DNA from: Cylindrospermum sp. FACHB-282
Lineage (GTDB): Bacteria; Cyanobacteriota; Cyanobacteriia; Cyanobacteriales; Nostocaceae
DNA length: 64,000 nt
Direction: 5' to 3'
NCBI RefSeq assembly: GCF_014697195.1
Contig: NZ_JACJRJ010000012.1
Location: forward strand, 1-64,000
In this document: positions 50,901 to 58,400 of the stretch, one piece after another
Numbering within the stretch: the first letter of the stretch is position 1
Layout: every line of letters starts with the position of its first letter
Notes under the pieces: generated by a model
What the model saw: the letters and a program-made list of their open reading frames with translations, nothing else
Databases searched by the model: none
Told to the model about the DNA's origin: nothing
Translations under genes and position numbers: made by a program

Positions 50901-51545
50901 CATCCTGATATTGGTAACTTAGTTAGCGATTTATTTTACGAAGGAAAGGTTTTAAGTGAACGCGTGGACACCAATACAAAGCTACATCAATTTAGCAAAT
51001 TTAGTAAAAGCGTTTATTGGGTATCAACAAGCGATGTTACCAGCGATAAATCTAAAGAAAGAAAGAGTGGAACTAGTTATAGTAATAGTTATGAAGCAAA
51101 TCTGATTAAGTCCATCTTAAATCAGATTCAGCATGATTATCAGTCGAGCAATGTACATAAAGAAGTTGGTATTATAGCAGGCTATGCTTCACAAATAAGT
51201 GTACTAGAGGCTACAGTTGCTCCTCATGACAAAAATTTGTGGAATAACTTAGATATAGCTATACATACAGTTGATGCCTTTCAAGGCAGAGAATGCGACA
51301 TCATTATTTACGACTTAGTAAGGAATAATCAACAAAAGGATCTTGGATTTACATCTGATTACAGACGCTTGAATGTAGCTTTATCTCGTGCTAAACAGCT
51401 ATTAATCATAGTAGGTAATGATCTTATGGCTTATGAAGGTAGAACACCAAATAAGCTGCCTAACCCGTTTGAAAAACTTATTGAATATATCGATAGTAAC
51501 CCGAAAGTTTGTGAAAGACTAGTTTCTAGTGATTTTATTAAATAA
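47985..51545 (+). CDS. Ser/Thr kinase-SF1 helicase fusion, type I Mokosh MkoA-like
   Basis: This 1186-residue protein joins a kinase and a helicase. The N-terminal Ser/Thr kinase (about 10-290) is intact: GSGGSS loop, Lys43, HRDIKPEN with Asp134, and DFG at 155-157. A linker of about 330 residues follows. The C-terminal half is an Upf1/Dna2-like SF1 helicase (COG1112 type): GPPGTGKT near 625, VDEAG near 894, VGDHQQLPP, NHQYRMHP, VDAFQGRECDII and VALSRAK, with a helical insert between motifs I and II. A kinase fused to a COG1112 helicase next to a PLD gene is the published architecture of type I Mokosh anti-phage defence. Its ATG has an AGGA ribosome site. Base composition is AT-rich compared with flanking genes, which fits acquisition. 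Confidence 0.9.
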   Translation: MSIEIINEVIGGKYDILSEIGSGGSSIVYLAKKLKTNERYAIKTISTEEKDSLKLLEREIKTLKRLNHSSIVRFIEDGYEQRHNFIYLVLEYLDGVNIKTYFDQGVDIKTKIDLLLQILDAISHAHSKEVIHRDIKPENIMVVENSEQPLAKVLDFGISIITTTILTNTIRRYHTPLFAAPEQIQLQGVSRDSDIYSLGMTFLYLLSASDAKNDFRENQDKNFLYESALASLNATSNHGESLIEVLKRATDANRENRPKIDKIRKPLESIKDDLSAKLTVVFSLTSNLKDKISDLNKYDGQSLKVKRDVESKLQSNSNIIHIIRIKGEEGQENRLTVEIGVEATSYIYRGFINRDKPDEIVLFAELNFVNPQQSERLFRNGIAVKINPIINVGSSPRIRQDLSELINQLLQKDQQVKNEIESNKGVDNTFSRWQSVIEIEEKIINERKQSFSYSSFEYDRENQRIIITLKKPISLDEFEQITSPPLPVTISIKQQSPPYRESQWPVGKIIDGDKSRNAEIVEKLQISIAEFRNLDVFELILEKGKIETDFKAQESEIGRRRKALRAIKYGDSENGTLCKVISDPSSSQAIEPLLINRFFNEQLDISQQAAVCKALATEDIFLIQGPPGTGKTSVITEIVLRILTDHPSDKVLISSQSNIAVDNVLTKLSGIKLDSRDVRVLRIGREEKIEEDARKFEIEKAIINWQDSIRFQSSNHWQEYENQHDEMLLGVKKLSDIESIKTLSQQVQHISENITQAVKIFNSELFISIENTSSQQAADHACEMIYEKLLIEEKVLGQIKEYVEKFGIEYPDKKLLSHWIDQEYKRLQSILGDNNENYEKVLKLRNLKEEWNEKLKRKQIDLVSIFLDGVNVVGATCLGIANLKDFKFDWVIVDEAGRSTAPETFVPMTRGKKIILVGDHQQLPPIIDRELQTRALGEKDIERKVLETSLFEYLYNELPKSNKITLNHQYRMHPDIGNLVSDLFYEGKVLSERVDTNTKLHQFSKFSKSVYWVSTSDVTSDKSKERKSGTSYSNSYEANLIKSILNQIQHDYQSSNVHKEVGIIAGYASQISVLEATVAPHDKNLWNNLDIAIHTVDAFQGRECDIIIYDLVRNNQQKDLGFTSDYRRLNVALSRAKQLLIIVGNDLMAYEGRTPNKLPNPFEKLIEYIDSNPKVCERLVSSDFIK

Positions 51546-51563
51546 ACCGTATACCAGAAAATA

Positions 51564-53006
51564 ATGACTGATTTAGCTGTGGATTTTGAAAATAAAATTA
51601 GAAAGTATCACTCACTGTCTGAAGCCGTAGTGATTGATTACAAAAAAATTGGCTATCCCTTTTATATAGTGAGCCTAGATTTAACTTATTTATCTAATAG
51701 AGACTTAGAGTTACAGGAGGAATTTGTTCTTAAATGTATTATTAATAGTTTAACTGATAAATCCAATATAGCTAGTTTTTTAGGAGTTGATGACCATTTT
51801 GTAGAAAAGGTACTATCGGGTCTGATCTCAAAAGGTATTGTGATCAAAGAAGAAAATTTAAAAGTGACTGATTTAGGATTAAAAACTCTGGAAAAGCAGA
51901 TTGTTTTAGATACAGTTTCAGAAACAAAAACTTTTTATATAGATGCTTTAAATAAAAAATTATATGATAGCTTTAAATTCAAACAGGTAGATAAGAATGA
52001 TGCTAATTGCTTAAAGGGAGATTTTCCTAGACCAAGAAAGAGTCATTTAGCAGATGTCATTGATTACTATGAAGAAATTGAATCGGCTTTAGGGACACCA
52101 GGTAGTCAAAATCGAGTTGAACTCATACAAGTTAATCATATCGAGAAAGTTTATACACAGTGGCATGAGGTTATTCTTGTTTTTTATAAAAATAATCCAG
52201 ATGACAATGAAGTAGGATATGAAACTTTTTCTAGAGAAAATATTCAGGTGGAATATAGAAAAACTATAGAAAAACTTTATGCCGAAGGTAAAAAAGTACT
52301 AAATAACATTCTTAGATTTGATATTAGTAATGATGAAGAAAAAGCAGAACTGGCAAATTTAAATAATCAGGTTGTTGGAAGCATTCGACACAATGATATT
52401 GAAAGTGTTGAAAGACTCAGCACAAAAATTAATGCTCTAAATCAAACAGACTCTTTTAGTAATAATCAAACTCAGTCAATAAACGAGCAAAGAAAAACTT
52501 TAGCTAGAGAATTAAATGAAATAAAAACTCAAAGTAAAATATCAGAAATAATTCATACTTCAGAACATCGTAAGTTTTTATTTAAAGCTTTGAAAGAAGC
52601 TAAAAATAGGGTAATGATTATTTCACCGTGGATACGCAGCAATGTAATTGATTATGATTTCTTAGCCAAGTTAAAGGATGTATTAAATAAAGAATGCCAA
52701 GTTTACATTTTGTATGGTATCAAGCAAAGAAGTGGTGGGGGTCAACAAAATGATCCGGCGGCTATAAGACAACTAGAAACTTTAGCTTCTGATTATAAAA
52801 ATTTTCAATTTAAAAAAGTTAAAAATACCCACCGTAAGATTATGGTGTGTGATGACAAATTTGGAGTTGTAACCAGTTTTAATTTTTTATCTTTTAAAGC
52901 CGACCCCAGTCTCACCTATAGGGATGAGGTGGGTGTCGTCTTGAGAGATAAAGAAACGATTGAAAGCCTGTTTCAAAGTGGGCTTTCTCTTATTGGAGAA
53001 AAGTGA
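51564..53006 (+). CDS. Phospholipase D-family protein, type I Mokosh MkoB-like
   Basis: This 480-residue protein starts 18 bp after the kinase-helicase gene. The N-terminal third has winged-helix-like segments (VLKCIINSLTDKSNIASFLG region), the middle is helical and charged, and the C-terminal domain (about 330-480) is PLD-like. It has VMIISPWIRSNVI, the HxKx4D catalytic motif in THRKIMVCDD near residue 424, and the following SFNFLS. A single HKD motif suggests a dimer. In Mokosh systems the PLD-domain partner is thought to be the nuclease effector. The last codons (GEK then TGA) lie inside the right direct repeat, so the natural C-terminus may have been changed slightly by the insertion. Confidence 0.88.
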   Translation: MTDLAVDFENKIRKYHSLSEAVVIDYKKIGYPFYIVSLDLTYLSNRDLELQEEFVLKCIINSLTDKSNIASFLGVDDHFVEKVLSGLISKGIVIKEENLKVTDLGLKTLEKQIVLDTVSETKTFYIDALNKKLYDSFKFKQVDKNDANCLKGDFPRPRKSHLADVIDYYEEIESALGTPGSQNRVELIQVNHIEKVYTQWHEVILVFYKNNPDDNEVGYETFSRENIQVEYRKTIEKLYAEGKKVLNNILRFDISNDEEKAELANLNNQVVGSIRHNDIESVERLSTKINALNQTDSFSNNQTQSINEQRKTLARELNEIKTQSKISEIIHTSEHRKFLFKALKEAKNRVMIISPWIRSNVIDYDFLAKLKDVLNKECQVYILYGIKQRSGGGQQNDPAAIRQLETLASDYKNFQFKKVKNTHRKIMVCDDKFGVVTSFNFLSFKADPSLTYRDEVGVVLRDKETIESLFQSGLSLIGEK

Positions 53007-53037
53007 TGTTTTAACCACTCAACCACCAACTTGACTA
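52996..53037 (+). repeat. Right copy of 42-bp direct repeat bracketing the Mokosh-like island
   Basis: Read in the peptidase frame this copy encodes EKSDVLTTQPPT then TGA, a variant of the M28 peptidase tail. It also spans the mkoB-like stop and the 3' end of the convergent gene at 53019. Confidence 0.8.
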
Positions 53038-53486
53038 CTTTGTTGTTGAGGGAAGGGTTGTTGAGGGAAGGTGAGAGTCCAATTTTGTGTATCATTAAGA
53101 TAGAAATAAAAGCCTTGGAGAATCAGCCGCAGGGCGATGCGAGTTCTGATGTAGTCCCTCACTAAATGGGTTCCTGGTTCAGCAAAGATGTCATCAAAGT
53201 TTTGCTTGTAGCCAAAAGGCCGGGAACAGTCGCTACCAAAACCTTTGACCGATAAGACAAAAAATGGAGTTTGTTTATATTCGTCGGGAACCATAAAGAT
53301 TCCATATACTTGATGTTCACCAAGCCAGGGTTGAACAACAACTTTAGTGGCTTGGACTTGAAATTTTGGGGTTTTGGATTTGAGAAAAGCTTCTGAGTTG
53401 CAATCAGAATCATTTACAGGCCACCAGAGTGTAATAATCAGCAGCGAGAGCAGCAGAATTAATGTATAAGTACGTAGGTGACGCAT
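53019..53486 (-). CDS. Hypothetical exported or membrane-anchored protein
   Basis: This 155-residue protein has an N-terminal hydrophobic segment (TYTLILLLSLLIITLWW) and a soluble domain of unknown family with VYGIFMVPDEYKQTPFFVLSV and two Cys residues (DCNSEAF, DCSRPFG). A glutamine- and proline-rich tail ends the protein. The ATG at 53486 (MRHLRTYTL) places the hydrophobic segment at the usual distance; an upstream ATG at 53552 would read through a repeat. Its 3' end overlaps the right island repeat, and a degenerate copy of that end also exists in the left repeat, so this gene was probably the original convergent neighbour of the M28 peptidase. Confidence 0.65.
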   Translation of the reverse strand: MRHLRTYTLILLLSLLIITLWWPVNDSDCNSEAFLKSKTPKFQVQATKVVVQPWLGEHQVYGIFMVPDEYKQTPFFVLSVKGFGSDCSRPFGYKQNFDDIFAEPGTHLVRDYIRTRIALRLILQGFYFYLNDTQNWTLTFPQQPFPQQQSSQVGG

Positions 53487-53674
53487 AAAATCAACCCCTG
53501 GGGGGAATTCAAAATTCAAAATTAAAATTATAGATGCGCGGAGATAAGACACCGCCCAGTTTAAAGTTAGATGAGATGCGATCTCATTTTTGTGGCTGTC
53601 AACACCGATTTGGGCGAATCTCTGTTGGCGATGAATTCTATAATTGCCATAGTCTAAGCTACTAACTAGAAACT

Positions 53675-53917
53675 ATGGCTTCTGGGATTTATGCGGTGGC
53701 TAACATCGGTCGTTTTCAAATCTTTGTTGGTGATGCCAGTAATATTGAAACAGCATGGCCCCCACTAATGGCAATGCTCAACAGTGGCACATATCCCCAC
53801 GGAGCATTGCAAGAAGAATGGAACAAACAAGGTGAACAGCGCCGCTTCACATTTCATACTCGCAAAGAAATTGCAGGCAATCAAGGGATTATTGGCATTG
53901 AGCAGCTAGAAAGCTAA
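53675..53917 (+). CDS. Small degenerate GIY-YIG-like protein
   Basis: This 80-residue protein starts MASGIYAVANIGRFQIFVGD and continues NIETAWPPLMAMLNSGTYP, then LQEEWNKQGEQRRFTFHTR. The order matches GIY-YIG nuclease domains: GIY, about ten residues, YIG (here FVG), a helix, an L-x-x-G-T/H-x-x-x-x-L-Q-x-x-W-N-K-x-G-E segment, and an F-x-F strand. The catalytic Tyr of YIG is Phe and the catalytic Arg is missing, so it is likely inactive as a nuclease. The assignment is from pattern only. The gene ends 2 bp before the TTAC target of the IS element. Confidence 0.5.
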   Translation: MASGIYAVANIGRFQIFVGDASNIETAWPPLMAMLNSGTYPHGALQEEWNKQGEQRRFTFHTRKEIAGNQGIIGIEQLES

Positions 53918-53922
53918 TTTAC

Positions 53923-55468
53923 CTGAAACAGCAAGAAGGCTCACACTGAACCTTTACTCAGGTCAGTGTTGAGATGAATTGCCCGTGAGGTGTTAGCGAA
54001 GCGGGGCGTACTCGCCCGGAGTGTAGTCTGACCATATTTGAGCGTAGCGAAAACCGGAAAGACTACGACGACCAGACGAACAAAATATTTTGTCTTGGAT
54101 AACACACCTATCAAAATACCTGTTATCATGAATATGTAAACACGGTAAGGTCGATACCATGTATAGAGCGATTAAAGTTAGAATTTATCCAACTGACGAG
54201 CAAGAGTCTTATCTATCTCAATGTTTCGGTAACACTCGATGGTTGTGGAATTATATGCTTAATGCCACGACTACCGCTTATAAAGAAACAGGAAAAGGAC
54301 TTTCTAAAGCAGCTATGGATAAGTTGCTTCCAGGGTTAAAAAAAGAATATGAATGGTTAGGGCTTGCCTACAGTCAAGTATTGCAACGAGTAACATTCAA
54401 CCTTTCTAGCGCGTTTGTTAATTTCTTTGAGGGACGTGCTAAATTCCCTAACTTTAAATCTAAACATGGTTTGCAATCAATTCAGTATCCCCAAAACGTA
54501 AAACTAATACCACAGGACTCTGTTGTTAAGTTTCCCGGTAGTTTGGGATTAATGAAAACTGTGTTTCACTCATATCTACCTGATGCAAAATTCACTACTG
54601 TAACAATATCCAAAAATGCAGACGGTAGATACTACGCTTCTATTCTTTTTAATCAAGCTGATAATCCAGTAGTGGCAATTAGAGATGCTATTGGAGTTGA
54701 CTTAGGATTAAATAATTTTGCTATAACTTCAGAAGGCTCAAAATATGACCTACCCAAAAAACAATTAGCAAAGTTAGAAAAGAATAGAAAACGCCAGCAG
54801 AAAAAGTTAGCTAAGAAGACAGATAAAACTTCTAACAACCGTCGTAAAGCAAAACGCTTAGTTGCCAAAGTCTCTAGCAAAATAGCTAGAGTTAGAGAGG
54901 ATTTTCTGCACAAGCTATCTCGCAAAATAGCATACGAAAACCAAGTTATTTGTGTAGAAGATTTGGCAATTAAAAATATGGTGAAGAACCCTAACTTAGC
55001 AAAAGCTATCAGTGACCAGGGATGGGGGATGTTTCAGACCATGCTCAAATACAAAGCCGAGAAATTTGGTCATACCTATATTGAAATAGGTCGTTTCTTT
55101 CCATCTTCTCAACTTTGTAGCGAGACTCTACTACCAATCCCAATGCTGCAAAAAGGTTATGATTCATTGGGTGTAAGATTTGTAGACTGCCCTCACTGCC
55201 AGAAACAGCATGATAGAGACATCAACGCTGCAATAAATATTAGAAATGAAGGATGGCGAATTTTGGTGAGCCAGTACGGTCTTGGGGTCTCCCCAAGTGA
55301 AGTAACTGGCGAACTCGTAAGAGAGTTAGGAACTAGCTCTTCTGCCCTTGGAGGGGATGTAAGACCAAAGTCTTCGGGACGTAAAAAATCTACGAAGGTC
55401 GAGGCAATCCCTGTTGAATTGGGAAGCCTACACTCTACCGAAAGGTCAGTGTAGGTAGTTCACATCAA
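53923..55468 (+). mobile_element. IS200/IS605-type element carrying only tnpB
   Basis: The ends follow the single-strand transposition rules of IS608-like elements. On the left, TTAC (53919-53922) is the target, then 18 bases, then a subterminal hairpin (CACACTGA near 53942 pairing with TCAGTGTT near 53963). On the right, a hairpin with 8-bp perfect arms (CCTACACT near 55427 and AGTGTAGG ending at 55455) is followed by 9 bases and then TCAA (55465-55468). There are no long terminal inverted repeats or target duplication. tnpA is absent, so movement would need a transposase in trans. It inserted between the small GIY-YIG-like gene and the caspase gene. Confidence 0.82.
54159..55454 (+). CDS. 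tnpB: TnpB RNA-guided nuclease of the IS element
   Basis: This 431-residue TnpB has the RuvC-like catalytic residues in AIGVDLGLNNFA (Asp), ICVEDLAIKNM (Glu) and HDRDINAAINI (Asp). The helix-turn-helix N-terminus begins MYRAIKVRIYPTDEQE. The zinc ribbon is incomplete: the second knuckle CPHC is present, but the first reads CSET where a second Cys is expected. TnpB proteins cut DNA guided by an RNA from the element's right end, and the structured 3' end of this gene and the right hairpin would be that RNA's scaffold. The C-terminal 60 residues after DINAAINIRNEG are an extension. An uninterrupted frame suggests it may still be functional. Confidence 0.9.
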   Translation: MYRAIKVRIYPTDEQESYLSQCFGNTRWLWNYMLNATTTAYKETGKGLSKAAMDKLLPGLKKEYEWLGLAYSQVLQRVTFNLSSAFVNFFEGRAKFPNFKSKHGLQSIQYPQNVKLIPQDSVVKFPGSLGLMKTVFHSYLPDAKFTTVTISKNADGRYYASILFNQADNPVVAIRDAIGVDLGLNNFAITSEGSKYDLPKKQLAKLEKNRKRQQKKLAKKTDKTSNNRRKAKRLVAKVSSKIARVREDFLHKLSRKIAYENQVICVEDLAIKNMVKNPNLAKAISDQGWGMFQTMLKYKAEKFGHTYIEIGRFFPSSQLCSETLLPIPMLQKGYDSLGVRFVDCPHCQKQHDRDINAAINIRNEGWRILVSQYGLGVSPSEVTGELVRELGTSSSALGGDVRPKSSGRKKSTKVEAIPVELGSLHSTERSV

Positions 55469-58400
55469 ATGTATAGCGTGACTGGTTTTGTTGGGATTTT
55501 GGGGTTGTGGTTGGGGCGATCGCCTCCAGATAATTAAGCCAGCAACTATTATAATCAACAAGGCAATCACCTTAATCACTGCACCATTCACCCCAGGAGC
55601 ATTTTGCCCTTCTTGATTTGTGGTATCTAATGGAGTCCTTTGGGAATAGGGAATCGCCTCCGGTGGTTGAGGCGAATTTATGGCCCACGGCGAGGGAAGT
55701 GCCTCTTGTGTTAGTTTGAGCGGGGGATTCACCAGTGGTTGGATTGCCTTTGCTAGGGCAGTTAACCCTAGTTGATGAGTAAAATAGGTAAAGTGATCGC
55801 AAGCCGCATCTGGTAATAAAATTTTGGGGCGCGGCTGCCTCTGGTTACTTAAACTTTTAATACTGGCTAGAGTTACAGCCATATCGTTAGGTTGTTGGAA
55901 AACAGTTAAATCTACAGCTTTACCCAACAGCTTCTGCACCAATCGCTGTATTAAACTGGATTGCAAATCTGGCTGTATTTCCACCGCTGCTCTAACTAGC
56001 GATTTGTTACCTGCAATAATGGTATAAGGAACAGAAGGATCGTTATTGTTAGCGATCGCTTTGATAAAATCAGAGTCTGGCTGCATTTGCTCTAGAGAGG
56101 ATTCCTTCGCTTCCAGAAACTCTAGTAAATCAGCCACAATTTTCCGATTCCAAGCAACTGCTGAAAGTTGATTCAACCCTATACCCAAGGCTGTCAATAC
56201 CCAATCTTGCACCACTGGTGAAGAAAAACCAGCGTTGGGTGTACCTAACATCACCAAATGCTGCACAACTTGATTTCCACCTTCTTGCTCAATAAACCAT
56301 CGAGACACCAAGCCACCCAGAGAATGGGCCACAATATGCAACTCTTTACCGTGGTTGGCTCCCAAACCTACTGCTTCCAATCTTTGCCCTAAAAGTCTTG
56401 CATTCTCCTCAATAGTAGTCTGGGTATTCTCATAATCAAATATCAGCACCAAATCATAAATTTCTTTCATTGGCAACTGTTGTTCCTTTGCCTCAACAAT
56501 GGTTTGATTGACACTGGGAATCATACTTGTACTGTCGCTAATAATTCCATGAATTAACAAGATAATTCGCCCAGCTTGAGCAACCTGTGCTTTAACGTTT
56601 TCTTGATTTTTTTCGTAGGTTATTAGATCATTTTCCCCAAGGTTGGCTACAGCTAAAATTGGGTATTCAAATGGCATTCCTCGTTTTTGATTGGTAATTT
56701 TTGCCAAAAATATCCAAATTGAACCCTGTAAACTAAGACTACTAACTATTGGTTTAGATAACCTTTCTATTGTCACCTTAGTTTTACCATGCTTCGTCCT
56801 CTTGCCATTTCCTAAGGGTAAAAAAAACTCACCATCATAAGCAAATGCTAAAAGATATTCATCATCTGTTAAGGCTGGATCAATTAGCAAGTTTAAAGGC
56901 ATTTCTGGTGTGACAACTGTGTAGTTTTCTACGCCACTTAACTCTAAAATATTCAAGCCAGGATCACTACCTCTACTAGGAGTAAATTGCCAGAATTCAT
57001 TAACCCTAGGTTGTTGCCGCAGGATAGCAGGTAAAATCAGATTTCCTAAAATCTTACTTGCTTGTGATACGCTAGTTAGATTAACTTTAGCTTGCAAACT
57101 TGGATGGGGTTGCACCTCGACAACGCCATGTTGTAATAATGTGCTGTGATCAGATTGAATTGATTGAGCCTCCTGTGGTCGCACGATAGTAATCGTGACT
57201 TGCTTCGTAAGCCAATCATCATAGTTACCTCTACATCTGACAGCTTCACGGCTATTAACCCCTACCATTAAACAGTCAAGGCTTCCTAATTTATCTCCAG
57301 AATATAAATTTAGTTTTGATGGATTTATGCCATCTTGCTCAAGCAAACTCGCATCAAATTCTGTAGTGCTGACAATCAGCTTAAATACATTTTTGTATTC
57401 AGTTCTGCCCTGTTGCCAATAAATATCTGGAACGATAAAGCCGATATGATCAAAACTAGTGACTTCCTCTTTAGCCGCTAGTCTAATGCTACTTTTAGCA
57501 TCAAAAAATGGTACATCTACAGTGTAACTTTCTGAAAGATCCAATACATTACAGTAGAGAGCCTTATGACTGTGATTTGTTAATTTAATTTGGATGATGG
57601 GGAATTGCCAAGCATCATTTTCATAACTGTACTCAACCCGTACCTCTGAAAATGCTCTATCTGGTGCAGTCTCTTGATTTCCCGATAAGATAACAATCTC
57701 CATCTCCACATCATCTGGTTTAATGTCACTTGTCGCGGGGTTGGCGAATTGGATAATATTGTGCCAACGAGCGATATGTTCTAAACGTCGGCTCACCAAA
57801 GTGGCATTTTCCAGTGTGTAAGCTGCTGGATTCGGGTATCCTGGAATTGGATCAACTAGCGATCGCTCATCTGCCGGTTGTGTAATCCAATATTGCCCGT
57901 CACGTGCTAACAAATGGCAATCTGCATCTGAAGCTTTGTCTATTTGACTCACAAACAAGGAAGGCTGAGGCGTTTGCAGTGCTTCCTGGGCCAATTCTAC
58001 ACCTGTAGCATCACCCTTGATATAAACTTTCAAAGACGGTAATGCTAGGTTAGTTACTAGGGCCCAATAGCTTTTAGTTATCGATAAGCTTTCCTCACCA
58101 ATCACAATTTCTACCAGACTTTTTTGTGGTAATACTTGGGTAACTCGCCCTTCACCTACAGCCGCTGAGAGTTGGTGTAACTCTTCCCTAGTAGTTCCCA
58201 CAGCAAAGAAAGCTAATAAAGTATCTCTACTGTTAGCCAGTTGAGGAATACCGTGGAGATTACCGCCGTCAATTACCCAGCTTTGATCATTCTGACTGTA
58301 GTTTAAGGTGAAGTACTCAGGACGTCTGCTAATTGCACCAGCCAAGAAAGGTTGATTTAATGCTTCGGGATCATTTGCTGTCACTTGCGGCGATTGATCC

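Noticed and set aside
53941-54129. 62-residue minus-strand ORF at the IS left end
   Set aside because: It overlaps the left-end hairpin and tnpB upstream region and has no similarity to TnpA.
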